Shown one piece after another: positions 10,103 to 22,192 of a DNA stretch of 64,000 bases. The notes under the pieces are model-generated. The model saw only the letters and a program-made list of their open reading frames with translations. It searched no databases and was not told the DNA's origin. The position numbers and the translations under genes were made by a program. The DNA is taken from contig NW_006768766.1 of assembly GCF_000204055.1 (NCBI RefSeq), positions 1,232,941 through 1,296,940 of the forward strand, given 5' to 3'. Each line of letters opens with the position of its first letter. Position 1 is the first letter of the stretch. This stretch comes from Melampsora larici-populina 98AG31 (lineage: Eukaryota > Basidiomycota > Pucciniomycetes > Pucciniales > Melampsoraceae).

Positions 10103-11676
10103 TTAGCTTGAACAAGCCCTCTCTGCGCGGCCACGTCCGCGCGCCTCGCAGAGGGGCTTGGGACTAATTGTCAAATTCTGGCACGGAGACTCCAAGGATT
10201 AAGTCCTCTTAAGTCGTTTTTTGCTTTTTCCCGGTCTCCTCGCTGATAAACACCAATGTCCCTTGCAGGCAACCTTCTTCAGCATGACATTGTACACATC
10301 CCGGTATGCGCATATCTTAGATAACCTGGGTGATGTGGCCGAGAAAATGAGATGAAAATCTTTACAACAATGCCCTTTTTTGGATTTCAAGTCGCTTTAC
10401 GTTGTAAATACAGGCTGTACAGTTTGGGCCACCTCTTACAGGGCAGACATAAACCTTGAAAAGGAACCTCAAGTGTTCACAAATGGTGAATTTTTCCAAG
10501 TCGTTCAGTGGTGGAACACATGTACAAAATTATTCCAAAAAACTTTGCCTGCAAGCCAAACTGTTGTTGATCAGTGAGGAACGCCGGAAAAGCCAAAAAA
10601 CGACTTAAGAGGACTTAATCCTTGGAGTCTCCGTGCCAGAATTTGACGATTACAGTGGGTAAAGTCAAGAATGTGTAACAGGTCCCCCCCGCATAGGTCC
10701 CGGGTCCGAAATCTTTGAGATTTGAGAAAAAAATGTGCGTAGGGTTAGGGTTAGGGGTTGGCTTAGGGGTTGGAGCTGGAAGCTGGGCTAACATTACATT
10801 GTTCTTTAGAATATCAAAAGCACTCTTGGGAATGCAAAGGTTTTGCAGATTCCAAGAACCTATTCGAGAAATCACAGAAGTCTTGCCCAGTTTCGACCAT
10901 CCGGAGATACTTTCGAAAGATCGATAGGCAGCATTCAGCATATGCGTAGGTTCTCTTCCTTTCTGACTAGGCTTGTTCCTACTGACACATAGTTGATTTC
11001 AGGCAAGGATACAACAGTGTTGATGCTGCCACGGTTGTGAAGTTGTATTCTTCCCATCGATGTGTTCCAAGGAATGCCGCATTGAGAGTCGATGTCATCG
11101 CTCCACAGCCACGACAGTAAATATCATTCAACAATACAAGAAGTTGCGAATTTAGGTAGGTGGTTTTTCTCTCTCTCTCTCTCTCTTGTTGGTCAAGGAT
11201 CAATGTGCCTTGCAATGATACGTCTCAAGCAAGGTGATCGAACGTCCAAAGTCCAGCAAAATGCTGAGCCAACACCAGCCTATGTATCTAAGTGCATAAG
11301 ATACCTAGCAACATACAGTAGGCACCATAGCAGCTTAAGGACATAGCTTTAAGTACTTAAGTATGCCCTAAACCCCTAACTAAGTACTTAGCTTAGGCCT
11401 TAAGCCCTGGGTCCGAAGCTCGGAGATCCCAAAAAAAAAAAATTACATTTTGCGACTTCGCTTGGATATATCTAGATTAAGCCAAATCTAAGGATTTTGC
11501 CTGTCTATGTATCGTGGCCTAACATTGATGTTAAGTGTGGCATCTTTAAGTCGAAGACTCAAATTTCGATTTTGCGGGGGAAGCTGTTACACATTCTTGA
11601 CTTTACCCACTGTAGTCCCAAGCCCCTCTGCGAGGCGCGCGGACGTGGCCGCGCAGAGAGGGCTTGTTCAAGCTAA
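10103..11676. mobile_element. Mutator-like non-autonomous TIR element with 9-bp target-site duplication
   Basis: Terminal inverted repeats of about 100 bp begin TTAGCTTGAACAAGCCC and are near-perfect between 10103-10166 plus 10653-10690 and 11580-11676. The flanks carry TTCAAGTAT at 10094-10102 and again at 11677-11685. Long TIRs plus a 9-bp duplication are the signature of Mutator-like elements. No transposase ORF is present. The interior holds GGGTTAGGGTTAGGGG (telomere-like, near 10740-10757) and Pro/Gly-poor junk ORFs. The left TIR is split by a second element (10167-10650). Confidence 0.85.
10167..10650. mobile_element. TA-flanked MITE nested in the left TIR of the Mutator-like element
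   Basis: 484 bp with about 66-bp inverted ends (ATYGTCAAATTCTGGCACGG ...). It is bordered by TA at 10165-10166 and 10651-10652; the undisturbed right TIR of the host element has a single TA at that point. TA duplication and inverted ends point to a Tc1/mariner-type MITE. No coding capacity. Confidence 0.85.
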
Positions 11677-11702
11677 TTCAAGTATGTAGTGATGATACAA
11701 AT

Positions 11703-14700
11703 CAGGGATGCACCAGTGAGTATGAGTATACCCAACTCATACTCACCAAGCACGGGTATGGGCCCCGCAGAGGAGTACATGTACTCCTCTGCGGGGCTGT
11801 AAGAGTTACACTCCACATCGGAGGACTCAGTTCTATGTGTATTTGGATTACACATACTCCAGGGCACCCCCTATCCGCGCCATATACTCACTTCCCCATT
11901 TTTCTTCTTGATCCTTGTTTGGCTGAGTATTTACTCACCAAACACTCAGCCAAAGCCCTCGATAAATCGATTCTGATTTCTAATCTGAATCGATTTTTCG
12001 ATATCGATATCTCATTTAGTCTTAGTTCGTTCACGTGGTGGATTCATTTAGTTTTCTCATTAGCAACATCAACACCGCCTCGAAACAAACCAACTCGCCA
12101 AACCCTCAGCCCAAGACCTCCTTTCGGAATCGATTTGGATCAGATTAGAAATCAGGATATCAATATCAGTTCACGTGGATATAGATTTATTTGGATTTGT
12201 GCTTTCATTAACAACATCAACACCGCCTCGAACGAAACCGCCACCTGCTCAAATCGTTATCTCGTTATCTTTCCCGTGGTCCACACTTATTAATCGCACC
12301 TTCTAGATCACATCGTCAGCCTCAAATCCCATTCGAGCTGGTCCACACTGATTAATCGCACCTTTCACATCCTCAACCCCAATTCACCTATCACTTTGGA
12401 CTCATACCCACTCTGGATGAGTGGCTTATAGCTCATTTATCAATCAATCAATCTATCTATATTACATCAAAAGATTTATCGTCTCCAACTTATTCAATCT
12501 CACCATGGGGGTTGATTCTTCTGGACCCGGTGGCTATCTCGAATTGATGTTGCCGGCGTTGGATTGGGTAAATGGGCATTTGGAGGCGCTGGGCAGTATG
12601 GAATGGGCGTACGACCCAAGGTGAGTTGCCCAATGTTTGATTTCGATACGATTCTTCCCTAATTTCACCCGCCCCGTTTTCGTTTATTAATTTTCCCCTG
12701 TCGATTGTTCTAACTTCTTTCCTCTCTTTATTTTTTGTCTTCAGACCCGTCCAGTTCCTTGTCAGCATGCCTCGTAATCTCGCTAAGCCGCCTCCACCTC
12801 CCAAGGTTTCACCTTACACACGTCGTTCCACTCCGTCTTCTTCTCAGCCTCGGATGACGCCAGCATCTTGTTTGTCCTCGGCCTCCTCTCGTGTCGGGTT
12901 AGGTGTTGGCTTAGGCCCTCGCACCTCGACGTCTTCAAACCTAGTCGACGCGACCCCTCCTCGCCGTCCCAGAAGCATGGTCCTAGTCGACACCACTGAG
13001 GAAGACGGTGAGGCTTCTATGGTGAGATCGTCTCGGCATAGGTCTGATGTGTATTTGTATTTCGAGGTGAGTACAAAAATTTACTTGTATTGGGGCTTGT
13101 TGGTATCTGACTCACTCCTGACACGTGTGGATGCGACATCCTGTAGGAACCTCGTGTCCCGGATGACGACAGCAAGGCCGAAGGGTCTAGATCGTACCCA
13201 TGTCTCCACTGCCCGTAGGTTTCATTTTCCGGATATGACTCTTTGAGTAGCCATGCTGACCTCTCTTGTTTTCCAACAGCGTCGTTCTATCGGTGAGCGG
13301 TAGACCCAACTCAAATCTGCACAAACATCGACGCAAGTGTCCCGGATTAGCTCTAGCTTGGTACAACCACAAACCTGGAAGCATTGCTCCTGAACAGGAT
13401 CCCATCGTCGCCGCTGACCACAAGAAAGCTCTTCGGACTTTGCTTGTTGGTGCAGTCATCAGCAAGAATTTACCGTTTTCCATCTTCGAGGGAGTGTTAA
13501 TGCAGAAGGCTCTACGAGCGATTGCCCCTTCGTTCATGTGGCCCGGCCGTATGGCCGTCAAATCGGACTCGGAGGAACTGTTCTACGATTTGGAACGGAA
13601 GCTACTCTCCGAAATCGCTGCAGTTCCTGGTTTGATCTCAACGGCCACTGACTGTTGGACCAGCGCGGATTTTTCGCATACTTACTTGGCGATCAACGGG
13701 TTTTTCTTCAATGCGCAAGGGAGGTTCTGCCGTCGCCTGCTCACCTTCAAGGTAAGTTTTTCATTGCTAATGCGAACTTAATTCTAGTTTCACATTCTGA
13801 CCATTTTGTATCCCTCAGAAACTTGAAGGGAAACATACCGGCGAAAACCTTTCAAAGGTTTACTGGAAGGCCCTCGAACATGTCGGTTGCCTTCGCAATC
13901 ACTACGCTGTCACTGGCGACAACGCTTCTTCAAACCGCGCGATGGCGAAACTTTTGGGCGAACGTTATTCGACAATTGGCATCCACTGGCCTTTCGATAG
14001 TCGCTTCCATGGCTGCATGTGCCACGTGATCAACCTCGTGGCGAAGGACTTCCTGGACGGAATGGGCCAGCTCAACGATGAGGACATTGCGGCTTTCGAA
14101 ACCTCGGGTATGGCTGAATCTCGATCCACATTTGAACCTGACGAGCTTCCATGCACTGGGGACTACAATGTATCGGTGACCGAGACACTTCCGGATCCGA
14201 CTGATTCAATGGCTCATGCATCGAATGAGGTGCACGGGGCCACGCAAACTCCAGATGACGATCTTGTCTTATCTCAACTGACCAATGACGATATGGTAAC
14301 CGATCACCCTCAGCTTGATGAATCGCCGACTGTCGTTATCGCGGCAAGGCAGAAGAAGTCTACCATCGTCACGAGAATCCGCGCGTTGGACACTCACATT
14401 CGCAAAAGCCCTCAAGAGCTTGAGGCTTTCATCAAGTTGCGGGACAGCGTGCAAGATCCTCAACTTCTTCCACTCAGCTGCCCTCCTACTCGCTGGAATT
14501 ATTTCTACTATGTGGTCAGTCTCAATTGTTTCATAACCTTGTCGGGCAGTTCTGAATCAGATTGTTGATTTTCCTCTCTTTAGGTCCAACGCACTCTCAA
14601 CCTCAGGAAATCCCTGGAACTTTACACATCCGACCCAAAAAGAGCTCACCTGACTATCTCGAAGTCGGACTGGTCGACTATCGAGTACATGCAGCCAGTG

Positions 14701-15969
14701 CTCGAGATGTTTGAGACATCTACTCAAATTTTTCAATCCAACGAGGCAACCAAACACCTAGTCCTTCCGGTTCTCTGGGCCCTTCAAACTGTTTTGAAGA
14801 AACACCAGATGGTTCCAGGCGCGTGGGGGCGAGCTTGCAAAAGAGCTGAAGACAAGCTAGTTAAGTATTTGGCCCGTGAGGAGGCCAACCAACAGACGTT
14901 GGTTGCGACTCTTCTTGACCCAGTTCAGCGTGACTCTATTTTTCGCAACCATGTCGAGGTTGAAGTCCATGCAAAGTGTGCTCTTCGAGACGAATACGAC
15001 CTTTGGAAACCAACCCCGAGTGACAGTGATCACGATTCACCTCCTCCTGCTCCTGTGGCCCCAAAACGAAGCACTCACAAGAAGCTTGAGGAGATCTACT
15101 CCCTTTTGGGCACCTCGTCAATGCAACCTTCAACCTCTTCAGGCCAAGAGATGGACGAGGTGAGCCGATACTTGCAACGGATGGATCCCGTCCTACCCAA
15201 TGAAAGCATTGGTGAATTCTGGGTGGTAAGTTGGTTTGGCTATTTATTCCTCCCTCATGCACCTATACTGATATAACACATTATGCAGCGCATGTCCAAG
15301 CCAGGAGGACTCCCCGTCTTGGCCCAGATCGCCCTTCAACATCTCACGATCGCGGCCGCGGGTGCCTCAGTCAAGCGGGTGTTTTCGATCTCGGGCAACA
15401 TCGCAGTTCCTTCCCGCGGGCGCCTAGACCCGGACACCATTTGCCATCTCGTACTTGTCCGACACTGGCTCACTAATTGGGACGCTACTGTCAATGTGGA
15501 GGAAGTTGCTTGAAAGGCAAATTTTTTCAAATCCAAATTTTATCTATTTCAAATTGTGCGCTTGGAATCTTTGTCTACAAAATATGGCCAGTCTCAATAC
15601 AAGTTAGTTAAACAAATGTTATTCAAGTTATACATGCGCCTCGAAATGAATGTCATCAACCACGCTTGTGCCGAGTGTGATCTGACCCGAGGTTACTCAT
15701 TCCTCGTGAGTCTTTGTGTGCAGTATACACACCGAGTATACTCTGAGTGAGTAGACTCCAATGTGAGTCAACTCACTCGGTGAGTAGGCGGACGTAAGTA
15801 GTACTTACGTCCGGGCCCGGGCTGAGTCTCAAAACGGAGTCAAACTCCCCCTGCAAAACACTTGGAGTCTTGGATTCAGGGTGTAACACTTGAGTCTCGG
15901 GACTCAATTTGAGTACCGAGGTCGGATCTCCGGCGACTGAGTCCGAGTAGACTCAGTGCTGCATCCCTG
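11703..15969 (+). mobile_element. Full-length hAT transposon
   Basis: 4,267 bp. The ends are CAGGGATGCA and TGCATCCCTG (10-bp TIRs). The flanks are ATACAAAT at 11695-11702 and 15970-15977, a perfect 8-bp duplication typical of hAT elements. Both subterminal regions are crowded with GAGTAT/ACTCAC-type words, the usual transposase binding clusters, including an inverted GAGTATGAGTATAC / AACTCATACTCACC pair at the left end. The 5' untranslated part contains an internal duplication of about 150 bp (CATCAACACCGCCTCGAA at 12067 and 12217). One transposase gene, 12505-15513, fills the middle. Confidence 0.95.
12505..15513 (+). CDS. hAT-family transposase (BED finger, RNase H-like fold, hATC domain)
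   Basis: Seven exons: 12505-12620, 12745-13066, 13147-13214, 13280-13751, 13819-14514, 14584-15225 and 15289-15513. All phases match; 846 aa. The start ATG at 12505 is in CACCATGG context. Domains: a BED-type zinc finger split by an intron (CLHC then LHKHRRKC, about residues 164-190); first catalytic Asp in STATDCWTS (about 292); second Asp in VTGDNASSN (about 360); the CMCHVINLVAKDF block (about 390-402); then the C-terminal hAT dimerisation domain (IAAAGASVKRVFSISGN, about 793-809). In that last block the position usually occupied by Glu (SVERVFS) is Lys (AAG), about residue 801; this Glu is taken to be the third catalytic acid in Hermes-type hATs. Apart from this the gene looks intact, so the copy may be recently inactivated. 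Confidence 0.9.
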
Positions 15970-15977
15970 ATACAAAT

Positions 15978-17381
15978 AAGAGATTCTACACAACACCGAG
16001 GAATGTGGCAGCCAGTTGCTGGGTGTTGTACATGTAGGTTGAAGGTGGCACCTCGCTCAGGCCTAGCCTATCAACCCAATCACAAACTCAAGACTCTAGC
16101 ATTATAAAATAACAACAAATGGCGATTGATACACACTTAAATAGACCACGCCGGCCAGAAAACAGGTTTGACGCCGGTTTTCTTTACTTAGGCCGGAACC
16201 CTCTCGAAGGTATACAAGCTTTTACAAGGTGGCATACAGGGCCATGGACTTCTGACCCCGGCTTCAGCAAGAACATGGCGGTGGAATCTAAGGCCGGTTT
16301 TTGATTCGGACCGTTTTTAAGAAGGGTAGGAACGCCTGTTTTTGTTGCCTAGGAATCTGTCCAACTGTCTTCCTTGCTTGGTTTTTTAGTGCTTGCCTCT
16401 CTGAAAGGTCGGATGAGTCAGACGCGACCGCAAAATCGAATGTTCCTTTCATGTAGCCGTGATTACTGTCTAGCTCTTGCCACGCTCGCCGCTTCCTGCT
16501 GTTCAGATTTTTGCTTTGAACACTCAAATGGATTTCCTGTGCAATCATAGAATAACATCAATTCTTGCATATGTTAATGAGATACTCTTTGCCAATGTCT
16601 CATGGACACCAACCACTGATGAGGCTTCGAGTTGTTTGTATCTATGGTTCAAAATCTCGAAAAGTGTTTCAGATTTTACCGGATTAAGATGTTGTGTTTG
16701 ATCGATGACACTGGATGAATGAGACAGTCACTAGCTCTTGCCATTTGTTGTCAAAGATTATAACATGCGTCTTCTAATCACATGGTCCCAAATCTCACGA
16801 CAAGACGTCCTTCGAGGAAATGAGTATCCAGCGCTCTTGAACGATGTATCATCCGACTGTGATTTGTGGATGAGTGGTTTACATCCAGCATTGCAGGTCA
16901 GGTAAAAACGAATCCGTTGGCGAGAATCCTCATGATCCTTATTCGAAGACGGAGACTGGATCAATAATCAGGTAGCGAAGTTGAGTGTGATAGAAATGAG
17001 CGTCACATCTCGTTGATAGCTAACTACCGCGTAGGTAGCTTGGCAGCGGGGTCGGAACAGCGCAAAACAGTGCTCTGTCTGTGTGATTACCAATCACCTA
17101 TAAAGAAAGCAACTTTTTTACTCATCTTGAACGTGATATTTTGTGCTCCAAGTCAACTAATATCACAAGCAAATCAATTCCAGGAGAATCATCTGCATCG
17201 ATCTAATCGCACCTAAACCTTCATTTTTTGACAAACGCCACAAGTCGTGCCTGTAAAGCAAAGGACACAAAGCACAAATCAAGGTATGCATGAATTATAT
17301 ATCTTTGTAGTAATAGTCTCAATAACTCGAGGCTTATTTCTTCTTTTGAATTTTCGCTACATCCTAAAGATAACCAACATC
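15978..17381. other. Intergenic region between hAT element and secreted-protein gene
   Basis: No gene is supported. Short imperfect GCCGGTTTT repeats lie at 16170-16310. The part from about 17290 is probably promoter and 5' UTR of the gene starting at 17382. Confidence 0.4.
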
Positions 17382-18672
17382 ATGAAAGACTTGAAACAAG
17401 TTATCCTCAGTGTTTTCTGTTTGTTGAACCAAGTAAACCAAAGAGATGCTCGAGAAATTAATCCAAGCCCTTCAGTGGGCCCGGGAAGGCTCTCTCGTCG
17501 TAACATCCCACAAGAATGGGGACATGCAAAAGTTAGTCGTAGTTGATTTTTTTCTTGGCTGTGCTACAGGTTAGGTACTGTATCATGATTTGCTTGAAAG
17601 AGTGAGCTCATGATAATGTTATTTTGAACATCTACCATCTGGATGGTCTTCATAGGAAGTACAATTGGTCAACGCGCTTTACAAGAAAGATAATCCCTTA
17701 GGAATTGTAGACGCCGTTTATTCATTGTTAGTATCTTTTCTGTTATGTACTTCCAATCTATCCCAAGGAGAGAGTTATATTTGACCTTTAGATGAATGCT
17801 CACAAAAAACTATCGTTGGAAACCCAACCCAGCCTAGGTGATAAAAGTGCCACAGAAGGTGCTGGCAAGTTTGACAAGACAAAGTTACATTGCATGAAGA
17901 AGTTCATCGCCGATACTGCATTTTCCGTAGCTAAAAAAGCAGACGATAAGCGTGGAATGACGGCTAGTATCATTGTTGCATCACTTGAACGCAACGCACC
18001 TTGTGTGGGATGTGTAGGTAAAGATTGTACCGATAAATTTACTAACCCAGAAATAACTAGGGTAATCATGCATCAAGTACATATACTTTCTCTATGATGA
18101 TCAGATAGATTGATATTCTGATCACTTCATATAAGGACTGACCAAAGGATGTACCTCTCAAATCTGATTTCAGGATGCAGCATCTAAGGACGCCGATAAA
18201 GTTAATAAAGAAGCTACATTGAGTGTAGCAAAGTCTTTGGTGGACATTGACGTAGATCCAATCATGGCCCTTCTCTCTTGCACTTGGCCGGCTGGAACGT
18301 AAGATACTATCAGTGATTTCTACGATTTGAAGCCATGATTTTGATTATTCATAGCTGACATCTCTGTTATATATAGCCCAAATACGTCAAATGCAGCTGG
18401 ATTGAGTTGTGATGATCCAAAAGATCCACAAGGATGTATCATCACTAAGCATCTCTTGGTGAGCTCCACTAAAACTTTTTCTATTTTACTCTAAGAATTC
18501 GAAAAATTTACTCACAATGCCAAAATTTCGTATACATCTTAAATTATATCAGCATCTTGACTTTACTCCGAAAGAACTCGTGGCAAAATTAGAACCTTAT
18601 TTGAAGGAAAAAGGAAAGACTCTTCCAAAGAGCAAGCTACTCGACGTACCATTTACTGGTGAGGGGCTTTGA
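17382..18672 (+). CDS. Secreted protein of unknown function, 6 exons, 278 aa
   Basis: Exons 17382-17531, 17656-17730, 17792-18076, 18174-18298, 18377-18458 and 18553-18672; phases join cleanly to TGA. The N-terminus MKDLKQVILSVFCLLNQVNQ fits a short signal peptide with a break near RDA. An upstream in-frame ATG at 17286 would give a longer hydrophobic leader, so the start is the least certain part. The mature protein has about seven cysteines, including APCVGCVGKDC and LLSCTW, and ends in a Lys-rich helix (ELVAKLEPYLKEKGK). There is no further membrane segment. No family is recognised. A role as a secreted rust effector or cell-surface protein is inference from signal peptide, size and cysteines. 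Confidence 0.7.
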
Positions 18673-19746
18673 TAGCGTCAGTTCCAAGGAGAAATCCGAC
18701 GAAATTTTGTGAGGAGGAGTTGAAGGCTACAATTCATACTAATAGACACTTTTTTGAGTTTATATACAATGGGGTTGAGAAACAAAGGCTTCGCGGCTGA
18801 AAAAAAGCACTTGGTTACCGGATAATTTCTAATCACATTTTTCTTCATGTTGTGTTTCATTTGAGCTTCTTGAAATGAAAATAATGTTACCATAACAGTT
18901 TCTGTGCATTTTCAAAATGTGATCAGTAGAATTTGCTTGCTACCGGTGTGCTACAAGTTTGAATGAGGTCAGGTTGATAGAGTATGGCTGGAGATAGATG
19001 AAATGAAACATCCGGATCCTTCAAACAATAAATGTGGTACTCTGGAAAAAGAGATAAGGAAAGTCCTCTGGGTGACATCTCTACAAAGATTTCTACCAAT
19101 TCCCAAAAACTGAAGCCCTGCATGACTTGGTATTCGACCACACTTAAAATGACAACTGGGACTGTGAAGTTTAACGCGCTTAATGATTTACAAATCAATT
19201 CTAAATCCGAAGGCTGGGCTAGGATTCTCAGAGCCTCATTTTTGTCTTTTCATTGTTTCTCTTCAAGACTCTGCTTGCATTAAACAAACAACTATAAAGT
19301 CTCTCTTCAATAACATTTGTAACAACATCTCACCTGAAAGGTTTTGATACATACATATATCTTATAATTTGCATTTGTTCATCGTATTTGTTTCTCTTCT
19401 TTTTGATCGCTTCTGACGAAATGATTGCCAATCGTGTCCCAGTACCTTGCCTCACGAACATCCGTCTTCTGCTCTTTGTTATAAACAGCCTGATGTTCTC
19501 AAGTCTTCAACGGACTGAGAACAGTCAAGGCATACTCCAGCTCCACTCAAACTTGAGTCCGGAGAGTTTGACCCAAACATCAACGCAAGGACATCATCAA
19601 CCAGAGAATGCTAGAAGAGATTCAAATAGTTCATTAATCCCTTCCTTGCTGTAATTTCTTCACATTTCATAAGGAAAAAAGCACACATCATTCATCACCA
19701 TTATCACTACACGCAACAAAGTTCCATTCGATTCAAACCACAGCCA
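18673..19746. other. Region with at most one small ORF
   Basis: Both flanking genes end here (convergent tails). Apart from the small ORF at 19421 nothing is supported. Confidence 0.4.
19421..19654 (+). CDS. Possible small secreted protein, 77 aa, single exon
   Basis: ATG 19421 opens a frame with a hydrophobic N-terminal stretch (IRLLLFVINSLMFSS) that could be a signal peptide, followed by a polar Ser/Gln/Asn-rich tail. It has only one cysteine, in the leader, and no intron, unlike its neighbours. It may be chance; listed for completeness. Confidence 0.25.
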   Translation: MIANRVPVPCLTNIRLLLFVINSLMFSSLQRTENSQGILQLHSNLSPESLTQTSTQGHHQPENARRDSNSSLIPSLL

Positions 19747-21815
19747 TCAGAACGCATCACCAAGGTCACCATCATCATCACCATCGGGAGAGTCCCCTGT
19801 AAGGATCTCAGATGCAAGCTCTCGTTCACGCTCTCTAGCAGCTTCAGCAGATGCGAGCTCCTTACGATGAGCATGTAGAGGGAAGCGCATAGCTTTCACA
19901 CTCTCATTGTGTAACTTGAGACAAAAGGCTAGAAGGGTCGAAATGTCAAGATTGAACAATCAAATGAGCAAGAAAGGCTATAGTTTATCACCCAGATTGT
20001 AAGAAAACGAACGGGAAAACTCACAGATTCTTTGATGGAAAGCCTCCTGCGGTTCACTAGTGGCGTAAATATCACCGACTTCTTTACTGACCATCCATCC
20101 ACCAGCTCGATCCAATCTGGCTTCAATCACTCCATCTCGAATCGCTTTTGCTACAACATATTCAGCATCCTCTTCACTATCAAGCTTCAATTTAGAACTA
20201 ACGTCCTTCAACTTGATTCTCGAATAAGCCAATGAGATTGTTCTTAAAGCCGTCTTAATAACATTGTGACGTAATCTGAGAATCAAAGTATAAGTCGCAT
20301 CAGCCAGAAATCGGGTCGAATGGGCACTCAAAGCTTGTTCGAATTTGGTGATGTCTCCGACTCTGACCGCTGTAAGGTGCCGACAGATCGGTACAAGACG
20401 AGAGAAAGTCAATCAAGGTTACTGACAGGATTACTATCGAAACGCCTCAACTTACCTTGTACAATCTCGAAATATGGTTGAAGGCACTTCTTCAGCACTG
20501 GACCTCGGAACACCGCGCGGTCAGGTATGTCACCCATCAATAATTCGACTACAACAAACAACTTGTGAGTTGCTTGCCAGAAACCCGGGGCCACTTGAGG
20601 TGGAGGAGCTCGTCGGATCGCTTGTTGAAGGTGAGTATGGGCTTCCGTGTAGTTTAATTGAATTGTACGAATTCGACCTGTCACGTTACCACATTACATA
20701 CCTGTCAGTTTGTCACGATATGGCTTGGGTTTGTGGCGAAGATGGAAAGTATATTCACCCAAGTAGTAGAGCCAACGAGCCACCTGACCCGTGGGTACCA
20801 TTCCACCAGCTCCCACACTAGCTTCGGTTTTACCAAAATCGGGAAACTCAGTCTTACCCACCAAACGATCGGCTTGCTCCCAAAGCTCATGTCCAAGCAA
20901 GTTTCTAACGATCAAATTCAACAAAGTCGCCTCACTATCTTCATCACGTCGAAGCCTTGCTGTTCTATGAGCCGCCATAAGTTTAGATCTCAAACTACCC
21001 CATACTTGAGGTTTTTCGCCTGATGACTCAAGGAGTTCAGCAACTCTAGAATGATAAAACCAAATCTTGGCTGCAAGTGGGTCGAGCGATCGGCGATTTT
21101 GATGAGGAAGATATTCAGTGATCAATCGATCAGAAAGTTCGAATGCGACCAAATTATTGTTGGGACCGCGTGATAATAGCAAGAGTAAGATGAGAAGTGA
21201 GAGATACATCTCATGTTCAGGTTGTGCCGATGGATCAGGAAAAGGTGGAGTATCTTTCAATGTCTTCGGAGTGGCGTTTGCTGAAGTCTTGGTGGGGCCA
21301 GAAGGAGCGCCGTCCACTTGCATATCAGCTGAGCTATCTACCGATACACCTGGACTCGAACTCAAATGTGGTAAAAGCACTTCTTTGATCTTTGAATCTG
21401 GATTGTGATTATAAGATATCGTTAGTAAAAAGATATCAGAGAAGTTTCGGATGTTGAGGAATTGATGACTGACTTTTGGGTAAACCGGTTTGGATGATCA
21501 ATTTCAAAGCGTTTTCCGATTCAGCGCTGCTTTGTTGAAACCTTTTCTTCGATGACATAAGACATCGAAGGACCCGATAAGTGAATCTAGGTTCAGAGAG
21601 TTCGACCGCCTTAGACAATAAGCTTAGTTGTTGGCGAAGTTCTAGTTACATCAAAGGTATCATCGGATCAGTATCACGGTCAAGTGAGGATCCATATGAA
21701 AGAAAGCAATAGACTCACCAGCTTCGAACGTCTTGGGGGTTTCGACCGCTACCTCGGGAGTGACTGGGACACTGGGTACATCAGTCATTGTAACATCTTT
21801 TGAGGTCGATGGCAT
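19747..21815 (-). CDS. RPN3: 26S proteasome regulatory subunit Rpn3 (PSMD3)
   Basis: Six exons on the minus strand: 21815-21719, 21641-21474, 21397-20702, 20677-20456, 20369-20025 and 19928-19747; 569 aa. Rpn3 is a PCI-domain scaffold subunit of the 19S lid. The central region shows TPR-like helices ([40 protein letters not shown]). The PCI module follows ([36 protein letters not shown], then [16 protein letters not shown] with the winged-helix end GGWMVSKE). The C-terminus is the family's conserved [17 protein letters not shown] helix and an Asp-rich tail. Length is close to yeast (523) and human (534) homologues plus an N-terminal Ser/Thr/Pro extension. It is divergently arranged with BLM10, start codons 377 bp apart. 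Confidence 0.97.
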
Positions 21816-22192
21816 TTTTGGTTGATGATGGTTGAGAAAGTGGAATGAGGTCAAGAGAAATGGTCAAGCTGGTAAGTCAACAGGCTGGTTTCGATTACAT
21901 CAGCCAATCCTCGTCATTTCGATCATCGGCTGCGCCGCACCGGTCTCCATGAGATGCCGCGTCATTGACCCGTACCGTAATTGCCGGGTCAGATTATCCA
22001 TCCACGGTCGAGTTCTGATCCGACCGCTATTGCAGACGATGTATGACTCATAAGTGACAGTGATTACTTTGAAGTTGATGATCGATGACGCGTTCAACTT
22101 CCAAGCTTACTTCAAACCACATATCTCGATCGCCAAGGCTCTACCATCAGCCTCCTGAGCTAAAAGTCAACCTTTTATACAAGCTCTCAAGA
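21816..22192. promoter_or_regulatory. Shared divergent promoter of RPN3 and BLM10
   Basis: 377 bp between two opposite start codons. Visible words: CCAAT at 21904, TGACTCA (AP-1/bZIP-like) at 22044 and TGACGCG (CRE-like) near 22086. The yeast proteasome box (GGTGGCAAA) is not present on either strand. Both genes act on the same particle, so co-regulation is plausible but inferred. Confidence 0.6.

Noticed and set aside
12767..13246. hAT transposase starting at ATG 12767
   Set aside because: An upstream exon with a CACCATGG start at 12505 splices in frame to 12745, so the longer start is preferred.
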